From JACOMS01 sp051252005 (lineage in GTDB: Bacteria > Pseudomonadota > Alphaproteobacteria > Caulobacterales > Maricaulaceae), in NCBI GenBank assembly GCA_051252005.1, contig JBPOEZ010000005.1, positions 253,955 through 317,954 of the forward strand: a DNA stretch of 64,000 bases, read 5' to 3'. Shown one piece after another: positions 1 to 6,831 of the stretch. Within the stretch, counting starts at the first letter, position 1, and each line of letters opens with the position of its first letter. The notes below the pieces were generated by a model. It had not been told where the DNA came from. It worked only from the letters and a program-made list of their open reading frames with translations, and searched no databases. The position numbers were made by a program, and so were the translations under genes.

Positions 1-184
1 CTTTCAACCCCACAGTTCGGCCGCTTTAGAAAATGCAAATTACGAAAACACAGACCAAGTGCTGCCTGGAAACGGTCTTGGTTTGGCTCTCGTTCAAGCG
101 ATCCTTGATCTGCATCGCGGGTCTATGAGCTTTCCTGAAAGCGCAAACGGCCTGTCCGTACGGTTAGAACTGCCTAGAAAATAG
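1..184 (+). CDS. Sensor histidine kinase, C-terminal fragment
   Basis: Only the last 60 codons are in the window; the reading frame opens at base 2 and ends with TAG at 182-184. The visible peptide contains GNGLGLALVQAI followed by LHRGSMSF and a final VRLELP strand. This is the G2 box and last strand of the GHKL/HATPase_c ATP-binding domain of two-component sensor kinases. The sensor part lies upstream, outside the window, so the stimulus and partner regulator cannot be told. It lies outside the island, on the left flank. Confidence 0.85.
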   Translation, partial: FQPHSSAALENANYENTDQVLPGNGLGLALVQAILDLHRGSMSFPESANGLSVRLELPRK

Positions 185-338
185 ACAGCCTATATTTTAT
201 CATCACCCTAATACAAAGGCGCTTCAATAGATTTTGAACAGAGGCGTTAGGATTATTGAAATTTTCCTTCTGCACCTGATTATATGTGTACCAGATATTA
301 GCGCTCGGATTCTAGATATGAATATTTATGATGCCCTA

Positions 339-770
339 CTAGGCTAAATACTTCGTGCGAATGTTATATTTGTCCAAAAATTCCATAACTTTTATCGGTG
401 CACTAATCTCTATGGACTTCGAACCGTTCTCATTTGCGATCAAATTCCCACCAATAAAAATGCGATTGGTGTCGAATGATTGTATTTTACGAGTGAGGGC
501 GTCGTGGCGATTCGCCGTGCACATAATGAGATAGCAGGATTTACCCGCGGCCACCGCATCCAAGTGCTTTTGCCGTTCACGTTGTCCCATTTTGTCGGCG
601 ATGTCTTCTTGTGGGTTGTAAACCAATGAGCGCATTTTTCCGTCCACAGTAACGGTTTCGTCGCGCCATACTCGAAGAATGATGTAATCATCGTTGGAGG
701 CTCCCCAGGACCACCGCGAATTCACAAGTGGCGCGCCTAAAGAACGGAAAAAGGATGTGATGGATGTCAT
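339..770 (-). CDS. Hypothetical protein (143 aa)
   Basis: This open frame of 143 codons starts at ATG 770 and ends at 339. I recognise no family. It looks soluble, with no signal peptide or membrane segment, and alternates hydrophobic strands (DDYIILRVWRDE, YLIMCTANRHDA, RIFIGGNLI) with a charged middle helix (DKMGQRERQKHLDAVAAGK). No strong Shine-Dalgarno sequence precedes the start; GGGA lies about 10 nt upstream. It sits alone between the kinase fragment and the left end of the island, in AT-rich DNA, so it could belong to an older insertion at the same site. Confidence 0.55.
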   Translation of the reverse strand: MTSITSFFRSLGAPLVNSRWSWGASNDDYIILRVWRDETVTVDGKMRSLVYNPQEDIADKMGQRERQKHLDAVAAGKSCYLIMCTANRHDALTRKIQSFDTNRIFIGGNLIANENGSKSIEISAPIKVMEFLDKYNIRTKYLA

Positions 771-1124
771 CGATATGTCCCAAAAAACACATTAGCAGTG
801 CATTGCTAGTTTCGGACGCGAGCTTTGTCTATGGCTTAGCGGATTTGGGGGAGATTTTGCTTGGATTCAAATGCTTTGATTTATCGCTTTGGTGTGTCCG
901 TATTGTGTCCGACACATTTCAAGCGGTTGCAGGGCAGAAGGCCTAATTAAGGCTAAGTGTCTGAAGTATATAAGGAAAAAATGGTGCCCCCACACGGCAA
1001 CACACCGTGGCGCATCCCCGTCCGTTGCGGTGTAAAAACTATTGCTGTAGTTACCAATTTCAAGACCCGTTGTTTTAGCGCATGTTTCCCCGTCTCTTCT
1101 AATCCGATTGATTTGGGGGTCGAT
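771..1124. other. Gene-poor stretch containing the left island end
   Basis: No convincing gene lies here. Short open frames exist on both strands, but they lack ribosome-binding sites and overlap the att repeat. The stretch contains two closely spaced copies of TGTGTCCG near 893-910, the left copy of the 23-bp att repeat (975-997) and the first of two TGGGGGTC boxes (1114-1121). The long integrase frame can be extended back to 957, but that part has no family similarity. Confidence 0.6.
975..997 (+). repeat. Left attachment site (att core, 23-bp direct repeat)
   Basis: These 23 bases are identical to 23391-23413. The shared core includes TGGTGCCCCCACACGG, which on the minus strand is the T-arm 3' side, acceptor stem and CCA end of the tRNA-Thr gene at 23398-23473. 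Identity stops on both sides. An exact duplication of a tRNA 3' end next to a tyrosine integrase gene is the usual footprint of site-specific island integration. The right copy keeps the tRNA whole, so this copy marks the far end of the element. Confidence 0.88.
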
Positions 1125-1133
1125 ATGGGGGTC
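1114..1133 (+). repeat. Paired TGGGGGTC boxes, left arm (possible integrase arm sites)
   Basis: TGGGGGTC occurs at 1114-1121 and again at 1126-1133, with starts 12 bp apart. The same octamer pair with the same 12-bp spacing and orientation occurs at the right end (23322-23329 and 23334-23341). Both pairs lie inside the island close to the att cores. Direct repeats on the arms of both ends fit arm-type binding sites of a tyrosine integrase. This role is inferred from position and symmetry only. The left pair overlaps the chosen integrase start codon. Confidence 0.5.
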
Positions 1134-2375
1134 AATGAATGGGATATGCAAATGCTTACTGATGCAAAGATACGAAAATTAAAATCCAAAAACACCGGCA
1201 CAATCAAAGTAACAGACTCCGGCGGCCTACAGGTTTGGGTATACCCATCAGGCACAAAGAGTTTTAAGATTAAGTACCGCTTCAATAAAAAAGAACAAAC
1301 TGACACCGTCGGTCACTACCCATCAGTTACGTTGGCGGAAGCGAGGCGACGGCGGGATGAAATAAAACGGCAGTTGGCTTTAGGGTTAGACCCGTCGCTA
1401 GAAAAAAAGAAGGTAAAAAGAAACCTCGCGATAAAAACAGAAAACACCTTTAACTATCTCGCTGAAAGTTATCTTACTAAACTACAGATGCATAGGCCAC
1501 CTAGAGCCCCCGCTACGATAAAGAAAAACACTTCATTGCTGGCAGAGGCATCGCGTGAGTTCGGGCATATGCCAATGGCGGACATTGAAACTAGTACAAT
1601 CGCGGTTCTGATACAGGGTCGCATAAATTCAGGTCACTATGAGACGGCTAGTAGATTAAGAACAGTAATCGGTTCGGTATTTAGGCACGCCATAAATAAA
1701 GGTGTGATTAAATACGACCCCACTTTAGCGTTAAAGGGGTTAGTGCCGCAGTTCGAAGTGAAGCATAGGGCCGCTATCACAGAAATGGCTGATTTGGGGA
1801 AATTGCTTGTCAGTGTCGATAACGATACTGGACATGCGACCACCAAGATTGCGCTGAAACTCCTAATACTCTTCGCATTGCGGCCAAAGGAACTACGAGG
1901 GGCAAAATGGGCGGAATTTGATTTTGATAAGAAGGAGTTTCGCATTCCGAAAGAACGAATGAAGGCTCGAAAGCCTCACACTATCATGTTGTCTGAATAT
2001 GCCATAGACTTGTTGGACGAACTTAAAGATATTACGGGATGGAGTGAATACCTATTTCCATCCCAAGGGAAAAAGCACGCTTTTATGAGTGAAAACACTC
2101 TGAACCAGACGTTGAGGCGAATAGGCTACAAGAGTGGTATAGTTTCAGCACATGGATTTCGTACAACTTTCACGACAAATGCCAACGAGAGCAATCTATG
2201 GAGTCCTGATGCAGTCGAACGGTATTGTGCACGGGGTGATACCAACCCAATACGTGGAATCTATAATCGAGGCGGGTATTTGGAAGAAAGGGCAAGGCTT
2301 GCTGAATGGTGGTCGAAGCAAGTGCTGGCAGCTAGAGACTTGGCCATGGACGAAAATGCAAACACACGGGTATAG
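1125..2375 (+). CDS. Tyrosine-type site-specific integrase, P4/DUF4102 family
   Basis: This protein catalyses integration and excision of the surrounding island at the tRNA-Thr gene. The N-terminus (LTDAKIRKLKSKN, then TDSGGLQVWVYPSGTKSFKIKYR) is the DUF4102 arm-binding domain of P4-like integrases. A core-binding helical region follows, and then the catalytic domain with RPKELRGAKWAEFD (first Arg), HTIMLS and AHGFRTTFTT (His-x-x-Arg). The nucleophilic Tyr is probably in IRGIYNRGGYLEERARL. The frame is open back to 957, but homology begins near LTDAK. Possible starts are ATG 1125, 1146 or 1152; 1125 has a G-rich stretch about 7 nt upstream. The gene lies about 130 bp inside the left att copy and ends 2 nt before the next start. 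Confidence 0.93.
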   Translation: MGVNEWDMQMLTDAKIRKLKSKNTGTIKVTDSGGLQVWVYPSGTKSFKIKYRFNKKEQTDTVGHYPSVTLAEARRRRDEIKRQLALGLDPSLEKKKVKRNLAIKTENTFNYLAESYLTKLQMHRPPRAPATIKKNTSLLAEASREFGHMPMADIETSTIAVLIQGRINSGHYETASRLRTVIGSVFRHAINKGVIKYDPTLALKGLVPQFEVKHRAAITEMADLGKLLVSVDNDTGHATTKIALKLLILFALRPKELRGAKWAEFDFDKKEFRIPKERMKARKPHTIMLSEYAIDLLDELKDITGWSEYLFPSQGKKHAFMSENTLNQTLRRIGYKSGIVSAHGFRTTFTTNANESNLWSPDAVERYCARGDTNPIRGIYNRGGYLEERARLAEWWSKQVLAARDLAMDENANTRV

Positions 2376-2377
2376 AA

Positions 2378-3445
2378 GTGTCAAATATTGACCATTCATC
2401 TATGATTAGAAACATCCTTTGCCAAACTTTGCCTGATAAAATGGTTGAAGAATATACGGGATGGGAGAGCAAAAAGCCTATTGTTGACCCAATTCACAAG
2501 TTTGTTAGAGGCCAACGTCCTTGGCCCGAATGGATACAAGAAAAGCAGTTATTCTGTACGGAAGAGCAGGCATTCTTTATGCTTTTAAGTTCGCTCGAAA
2601 ATCAGCCCTATGACACACTGAAGCTGAAGGCGGACAATAGTGGCGGTTCCACAAAATTACTATTTCCAAACCAGCTATTTGAAGACGACATCATTTACTT
2701 TGCGCGGAAGCCGTTTTGGTCACCCGTGGAAACGGTACTACTATCTTTGGGAATTGTGCCTGAAGAAGAAATAATAATGCATTTTACCAATGTGGGGAAA
2801 ATCGTGAGGGAACAAACAATAAGGCCTATTCTCGACTATGATGAACGGCTTGAACTCTTGACGCAATTCATGTCTTCAAGCCCAACGCCTGACAAAATAG
2901 ACCCTGTCGCCGCGCTTAAGTTTTTCGAGTCTAGACACTTAAGTTGCCCAACCGCGTTGGTTAAGAGCGTATCGCGTATCGGGAACAATTCGAAAGTTCT
3001 GAAACCGTCGAATAGTGTGAGTGGGTTTGAGTTAAAGCGGAATAATAAGTTTACTTATCTTTGCGTTATTGGTGCAATGGCATCCGACACAGGCTACAAA
3101 ATAAAATCAAGGACAAACACTGAAGAAATGAAAGCATTCATCACTGTATACGAAAATAAAATTTGTGGGCATGATAAGGGCCAAGTTGAGAAGACTGTCT
3201 TTGATGCCGTCGAACACTTTCAAAATGAAAAAAGAAAAGATAACTCCATAGACCCGTCAAAGTATGACGGTGAATTGTTATTAAATATTACAGGAGTATT
3301 AGCCGTTGACGGGTACGCATTTGTCGCGGGTGAACGTTCGACTACCGTGAAAGAGATTCAGGACATGCTCGACCTCAAAGGTCTCAACAAAGACACGAAA
3401 AGCATAAGGAAATGTATCAAAGAGGGCAGTGCTAGTCTGCCATAA
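2378..3445 (+). CDS. Hypothetical protein, cotranscribed with integrase (355 aa)
   Basis: I do not recognise a family. The frame opens with GTG 2378, only 2 nt after the integrase stop; an internal ATG at 2402 is the alternative start. The protein looks soluble and mostly helical, with no signal peptide. Recognisable stretches are WPEWIQEKQLFCTEEQAFFMLLSSLE near residue 50 and a C-terminal segment (STTVKEIQDMLDLKGLNKDTKSIRKCIKEG) that could be a small helical DNA-binding fold. The spacing suggests translation coupled to the integrase, so a role in island maintenance is possible but unproven. Confidence 0.7.
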   Translation: MSNIDHSSMIRNILCQTLPDKMVEEYTGWESKKPIVDPIHKFVRGQRPWPEWIQEKQLFCTEEQAFFMLLSSLENQPYDTLKLKADNSGGSTKLLFPNQLFEDDIIYFARKPFWSPVETVLLSLGIVPEEEIIMHFTNVGKIVREQTIRPILDYDERLELLTQFMSSSPTPDKIDPVAALKFFESRHLSCPTALVKSVSRIGNNSKVLKPSNSVSGFELKRNNKFTYLCVIGAMASDTGYKIKSRTNTEEMKAFITVYENKICGHDKGQVEKTVFDAVEHFQNEKRKDNSIDPSKYDGELLLNITGVLAVDGYAFVAGERSTTVKEIQDMLDLKGLNKDTKSIRKCIKEGSASLP

Positions 3446-3453
3446 TTCTGAAA

Positions 3454-3463
3454 GGGAATTCCC
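3454..3463. repeat. Perfect 10-bp palindrome GGGAATTCCC
   Basis: The palindrome lies in the 102-nt gap between the 355-aa gene and the AlpA-like gene. A further AAAGGGAAAA follows at once. It could be an operator for the nearby small regulators, or chance. Confidence 0.3.
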
Positions 3464-3547
3464 AAAGGGAAAACTGCGTTCCCACACAACTTCAATGAAT
3501 TCAGTTATGTTTACCTCAACATCAATAATCTTCATAAGAGGTAACAA

Positions 3548-3754
3548 ATGCAAAACAATAACTTTCCAGAGTACGGATTCGTAAGACTTAAACAAATAAT
3601 AGCGCCCTGTGGGCCGCTTCCAATTTCAAAATCCACATGGTGGAAGGGAGTAAGACACGGTCGGTTCCCACAGTCAATAAAGCTATCAAAAAACGTTACT
3701 GTTTGGCGCGCCGAAGATATCCGCGCGCTCATTGATAAGAAGCCATTTGTATAA
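3548..3754 (+). CDS. AlpA-like transcriptional regulator/excisionase (68 aa)
   Basis: This is a small basic protein with the AlpA layout: FVRLKQIIAPCGPLPISKSTWWKGVRHGRFPQSIKLSKNVTVWRAEDIRALI. The first part is the helix-turn-helix (G-x-S/P-x-S-T-x-x-x), and FP-x-x-x-K-L-x-x-x-x-x-x-W is the conserved wing. P4 AlpA activates the satellite integrase gene, and excisionases of this fold bend attachment-site DNA. The Shine-Dalgarno AAGAGG stands 6 nt before ATG 3548. It lies close to the integrase gene, as is typical for such islands. Confidence 0.85.
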   Translation: MQNNNFPEYGFVRLKQIIAPCGPLPISKSTWWKGVRHGRFPQSIKLSKNVTVWRAEDIRALIDKKPFV

Positions 3755-3780
3755 ATGGACTTACGAAGACGATGAGATGT

Positions 3781-3820
3781 TTTCAGGTCAGCCCTACGAT
3801 ATCATCAGACTGACCTGAAA
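3781..3820. terminator. 11-bp perfect inverted repeat after the AlpA-like gene
   Basis: TTTCAGGTCAG (3781-3791) pairs perfectly with CTGACCTGAAA (3810-3820) across an 18-nt loop. It lies 27 nt after the stop codon of the AlpA-like gene. There is no clear U-run after the stem, so it may be a weak terminator, an mRNA-end stabiliser or a protein-binding site. Confidence 0.4.
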
Positions 3821-3881
3821 TCATTTCATACTCGAACTATCACGGATTTATTCCAACCAATAATCTAGTCTAAGGACTGAT

Positions 3882-4232
3882 ATGAAATACAAACCTAAAC
3901 CCACACTGTACTTCTTTGGCAGCGTTGAAGAACTATACGCGGAAATCCAAGGCGACTGGATTTTTGAAAACAACGTCCACAGATTAAAACACAAAGGCAA
4001 AAATCGCATAACCTGGCACCCCACGACTGGTGCCTTCCTATTTCAGGGCGGTCAGCATATTTCTGACTTATTATACGATGCAACACAGTGTGAAGTTTTA
4101 TCAAAAGAGAAATTTGCCTGCCGAACTAAATATGACCTCGAACATTACCAGACGAAAATAAACTCGCATCCAGAGAGTATGCGGGTCGAGATGGGATGTG
4201 AAGTTGCCCCTTCGGAAGCACCATGGGATTAA
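3882..4232 (+). CDS. Hypothetical protein (116 aa)
   Basis: No family is recognised. The protein is hydrophilic with mixed charge and has no signal peptide or membrane segment. Its core (NVHRLKHKGKNRITWHPTTGAFLFQGG) reads like a small beta-rich fold. ATG 3882 follows AAGGACTGATATG, which offers the weak Shine-Dalgarno AAGGA. It is placed between the two AlpA-like regulators and on the same strand, so it may be under their control. Confidence 0.6.
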   Translation: MKYKPKPTLYFFGSVEELYAEIQGDWIFENNVHRLKHKGKNRITWHPTTGAFLFQGGQHISDLLYDATQCEVLSKEKFACRTKYDLEHYQTKINSHPESMRVEMGCEVAPSEAPWD

Positions 4233-4308
4233 AACGCCATTGTTAATCCTATTTCACAGTCCATTTTGGTTCTCGGAGGGACCGATTGCACTTTTTTGAT
4301 GAAAATAT

Positions 4309-4338
4309 GACCGAATGCCGCCATTTGGTGATTCGGTC
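4309..4338. promoter_or_regulatory. Inverted repeat upstream of the second AlpA-like gene
   Basis: GACCGAAT (4309-4316) and ATTCGGTC (4331-4338) form a perfect 8-bp inverted repeat with a 14-nt spacer. The repeat ends 14 nt before the ATG at 4353, and TATAAAT follows it directly. Its place fits an operator or a 5' leader hairpin. No Shine-Dalgarno is visible between it and the start codon. Confidence 0.4.
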
Positions 4339-4352
4339 TTATAAATAATAAT

Positions 4353-4550
4353 ATGACAACTGAAACACAGCCGCAGAAATTTTTAGATACAAGAACCGTT
4401 TCGCATGTTTTGGGAATATCCCAAAGCACCATTAAGCGACTGCGTGCGCGTGGTGATGGCCCTGCCTATCACACTTTCAGTTCTTCCGTCCGATACAGTG
4501 TCGATGACTTGAAGGCCTATATTCAAAGGAGTCGAAGTAAGACTGGATAA
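4353..4550 (+). CDS. Small helix-turn-helix regulator, AlpA/excisionase-like (65 aa)
   Basis: The protein reads FLDTRTVSHVLGISQSTIKRLRARGDGPAYHTFSSSVRYSVDDLKAYIQRS. This is the MerR-like winged HTH of the helix_turn_helix/excisionase group: L-G-x-S-x-S-T-x-x-R is the recognition helix, G-x-G-P the turn, V-R-Y-x-x-x-D-L the wing. It is the second such regulator within 1 kb. The first has the AlpA wing, so the two are not duplicates. Either could act as recombination directionality factor for the integrase. Confidence 0.85.
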   Translation: MTTETQPQKFLDTRTVSHVLGISQSTIKRLRARGDGPAYHTFSSSVRYSVDDLKAYIQRSRSKTG

Positions 4551-4857
4551 TCCAGATGAATAAAATGAAACCATGGATATGGCTTGGGCGGCCTGTTATA
4601 AAGTCTACTGACTTCAATAAAATGGAGGATGTTGGTTGGGTCATGGCAACGCATAATACCAAGCTGATATAATCAGCAAGAGACGGAAACATTTATACCG
4701 TCTAGGTTCTCGTCTAATATTGATGAAGGCGACCAACCGAGCGCGTGACCCCGAAAGAGGGAGTAAGTGGATAAAAGGGCATTTCGCCACGCCTGTCCTG
4801 ACCTATTGATAGGTTCCACATTCAATTGCACTGAATGACGTTATACGTACAAGTCAG

Positions 4858-4889
4858 GACATATTTTGCCTGAAAAGGCAAAGTATGTC
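4858..4889 (+). repeat. 14-bp hairpin with GAAA tetraloop
   Basis: Bases 4858-4871 pair with 4876-4889: fourteen pairs including one G-U, closed by the GNRA-type loop GAAA at 4872-4875. No T-run follows, so it is not a typical terminator. Its 5' arm shares 4858-4861 with the outer stem that closes at 4794-4802, so the two helices cannot both be complete. Confidence 0.55.
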
Positions 4890-5461
4890 TAAATTTCTGT
4901 GACCATACAAATCAATGTAACATTCAAAAGACATTCTTAAAAACTCTTCAAAGACCGTCTTGAGAACACTTCTACGGTTCCCGTAAGACCGTCCTCAAAC
5001 ACATCGGATACAGACGCTGGTGAACGTCCCAAACCTTCTACAACGATAGAAGACGTGACGCCACGTCCCAACATCCTCGTTGAAGCATACACTCTGACAT
5101 ACTCATTCTTTGAAGATATCCTCTCGCAGTTCGATGCAACGCATCAAATCATCTTGAGAGTATGCGGTCTGTCAAACCAATCCAAAACAATATCCCAATC
5201 CAACACTATTCGAATAATCTCTGTAACCGTCCTCGTTGATATCGCGTCTGTATTGTCTTCGTGTTCTCTTCGTACACGCGTATGACAACCGTATCGATAT
5301 ACGAAACGTCCCTATGATATTCGTGTGTTTAAAGTATCGCGGTGTTCATGGACATTACATACATGTTCTAAAACTTTCCGTTCTCTTCGTTAGTCTCGTT
5401 TGTTCTTATTTTATATTTTTTTATCTCGTATATTCGAAGGTAGCGGAACGTCATCGGTACT

Positions 5462-5696
5462 AAAAACATAAAGCGAATCCCATCTATACCGATGATGTTT
5501 AAGTATGTGTCACGGCACGATTTAAGCGCTTTCAGTAACGATACTTCAACTGTGACAGGTGGTGCCGGAACGTCTATCGATGACTGTCCTCGCGGTTTAC
5601 GTGACGGTGTATGCGGTGCACCGCAGATGTTTCTCGGTCGGTCACAGGTGTTCAGTAAAACTTCAGTTGAATGGGACGGTTTTCGCGGACGTGAAT
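5462..5696. repeat. Diverged repeat family, copy A
   Basis: This copy aligns with copy B (5697-5955) from the shared ATAAAGC-AATC lead through CAGTAACGATACTT to the core CTGTCCTCGC (here 5584-5593), followed by TTTACG, a GTGT and a GATG. Indels between copies are not multiples of three and the reading frames differ, so protein coding does not explain the conservation. In this copy CTGTGAC (5550-5556) pairs with GTCACAG (5641-5647) around the core, TTCAACTG (5545-5552) can pair with CAGTTGAA (5664-5671), and GCGGTGCACCGC (5613-5624) is a perfect palindrome. Confidence 0.6.
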
Positions 5697-5955
5697 AAGA
5701 TAAAGCAAATCGAACCCCATCTATAACGGAAACGTCTATGCGTGTGCCACAGTAACGATTCAATCGATGTCAGTAACGATACTTGAACGGTGACGAACCT
5801 GTTTGTTGACCGAACAGTGCCGCCAACTGTCCTCGCAGTTTACGAGACCGTGTGCGGGGATTCGTAGATGATTGTCGTCTGTGACAGTGTTTCAGTTCAC
5901 GGATAGTCCTCCGGAACGGTCCACCTAAACGGTCACTGAAACACGCGATACACAT
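5697..5955. repeat. Diverged repeat family, copy B
   Basis: This copy follows copy A directly; the core CTGTCCTCGC is at 5827-5836, 243 bp after that of copy A. It keeps CAGTAACGATACTT and GTGAC upstream of the core, and its tail forms a perfect 10-bp inverted repeat (GTGTTTCAGT 5887-5896 with ACTGAAACAC 5935-5944). The frames are broken by stops on the plus strand. A minus-strand open frame crosses it but has no start signal and no family features. Confidence 0.6.
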
Positions 5956-6139
5956 AGATAACCTACGTCTGATTGAATCCTGTCACGATGCGTAACCCTA
6001 CTCGGACGCGCTTATGACTATATTCGTTGCGTTATAATTATACGGTTGACGCATTTGTTAATATGAGACTGAAAGGAAACATCACCCCGAACGACATGTT
6101 TCTATTGCGGACGCGTGTGAGTACGCTAAATAGTTTCAA

Positions 6140-6478
6140 ATGACTCAGTCCAATATCCCCCTTATACTCGTCGTGTTTTTGTTCACCGTAAACGTCACGG
6201 CATTTTTTGCTTTCAAGGCAGATAAGAATGCTGCCAGACGCGGTAATCGCCGTACGCCTGAAAGTACCTTATTGTTGTTAGCGATGGTCGGCGGAACTAT
6301 CGGCTGTATATCTGCTCAACACATTTTTAGACACAAGACGCGAAAACAACCGTTCAAGTTCGAACTATACTCAATCGCGGTTGTACAAGTCATCTTCTTA
6401 ATATCCATGCTCTTTCCAGATAATCGACATTACGTCACAGAGTTTTTGAGTAACCTGTACGAATCGATTGGGCAGTAA
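6140..6478 (+). CDS. DUF1294 family small membrane protein
   Basis: The protein has 112 residues. The N-terminal segment IPLILVVFLFTVNVTAFFAF is followed by KADKNAARRGNRRTPESTLLLLAMVGGTIGCISAQHIFRHKTRKQPFKF and a last hydrophobic segment, LYSIAVVQVIFLISMLF. The K-A/R-x-D-K-x-A-A-R-x-x-x-R-R-x-x-E-x-x-L-L-L-L-A pattern, the G-G-x-x-G turn and F-R-H-K-T-R-K are hallmarks of DUF1294, a family of unknown function. It stands alone between repeat copies B and C, without an obvious Shine-Dalgarno, as if it were cargo dropped into the repeat tract. Confidence 0.88.
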   Translation: MTQSNIPLILVVFLFTVNVTAFFAFKADKNAARRGNRRTPESTLLLLAMVGGTIGCISAQHIFRHKTRKQPFKFELYSIAVVQVIFLISMLFPDNRHYVTEFLSNLYESIGQ

Positions 6479-6831
6479 GGTTTCGAGATATTCTCGCAGA
6501 CGTATGGGTGTTATGTTTGAACCGATTTAAGCGTCGTCAGGGATGGTTTTTTAGCAGTGATGAATGGTGCTCGAACATGTATGTATGGCTGTCCTCGCAG
6601 CCTACGTGACGGTGTACGGGGCTTCGCGGATGATTGTATTATGTCACCGTATTCCAGCGACGGAATTGTCTGTTTTAAACATCCCAACTAACATCACCGG
6701 GACATACGCAACAGTCACTGTGAACGTTGTGAGGGTCGTTTGAGGCAATCTAATCTGCCTCATCCAATAACACATCAAACATTGACTTAATCGAGAAAAA
6801 TCTGAAAACTTTGTGAAGGAGTGTGTTGAAC
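6479..6831. other. Gene-free stretch holding repeat copy C
   Basis: I see no gene here. The stretch holds the third copy of the repeat family (6495-6680) and the leader of the protease gene, with AAGGAG at 6816-6821. Confidence 0.6.
6495..6680. repeat. Diverged repeat family, copy C
   Basis: The core CTGTCCTCGCAG (6589-6600) is followed by a TACGTGACGGTGTACGGGG stretch that matches copies A and B closely. Upstream it keeps CGATTTAAGCG, as copy A does, with a 20-nt insertion after it. A GTGAT before the core and GTCAC after it could pair with a G-U pair where copy A has GTGAC/GTCAC. This covariation-like change hints at a conserved stem but is one observation only. Confidence 0.55.

Larger units (their letters stand above)
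4551..6139. ncRNA. Large non-coding tract with many hairpins (possible structured RNA)
   Basis: Nearly 1.6 kb lacks a believable gene: open frames are short, conflict with each other and lack ribosome-binding sites. Perfect inverted repeats are dense at 4663-4677, 4681-4703, 4801-4814, 4819-4837, 4838-4848, 5035-5052 and 5052-5067. A 9-bp outer stem (TGTCCTGAC 4794-4802 with GTCAGGACA 4853-4861) encloses three small hairpins. A 14-bp stem with one G-U pair and a GAAA loop follows at 4858-4889 and overlaps the outer stem, so two folds may compete. The right part holds two copies of a repeat listed separately. A folded RNA is an inference; the plus strand is assumed from the neighbouring genes. 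Phage-satellite replication or regulatory DNA is the alternative. Confidence 0.4.

Noticed and set aside
764..946. Sixty-codon plus-strand open frame before the left att site
   Set aside because: It overlaps the start region of the gene on the opposite strand and has no ribosome-binding site or known features.
957..1124. Upstream extension of the integrase frame
   Set aside because: It contains the att core and arm box, carries no family similarity, and the DUF4102 domain begins only near 1150.
5055..5698. Several short plus-strand open frames in the gene-poor tract
   Set aside because: They overlap each other in different frames, lack ribosome-binding sites and family motifs, and the repeat copies they cross are not conserved in frame.
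5368..5955. Two minus-strand open frames (131 and 61 codons) across repeat copies A and B
   Set aside because: There is no start signal and the protein sequence is not conserved between the copies; they are better explained as shadows of the repeat.
4551..6140. Retron or diversity-generating element
   Set aside because: No reverse transcriptase gene is found anywhere in the window.
4551..6740. Integron cassette array (attC sites)
   Set aside because: The repeats lack recognisable attC core sites and no integron-type integrase is present; the only integrase is of the P4 type.
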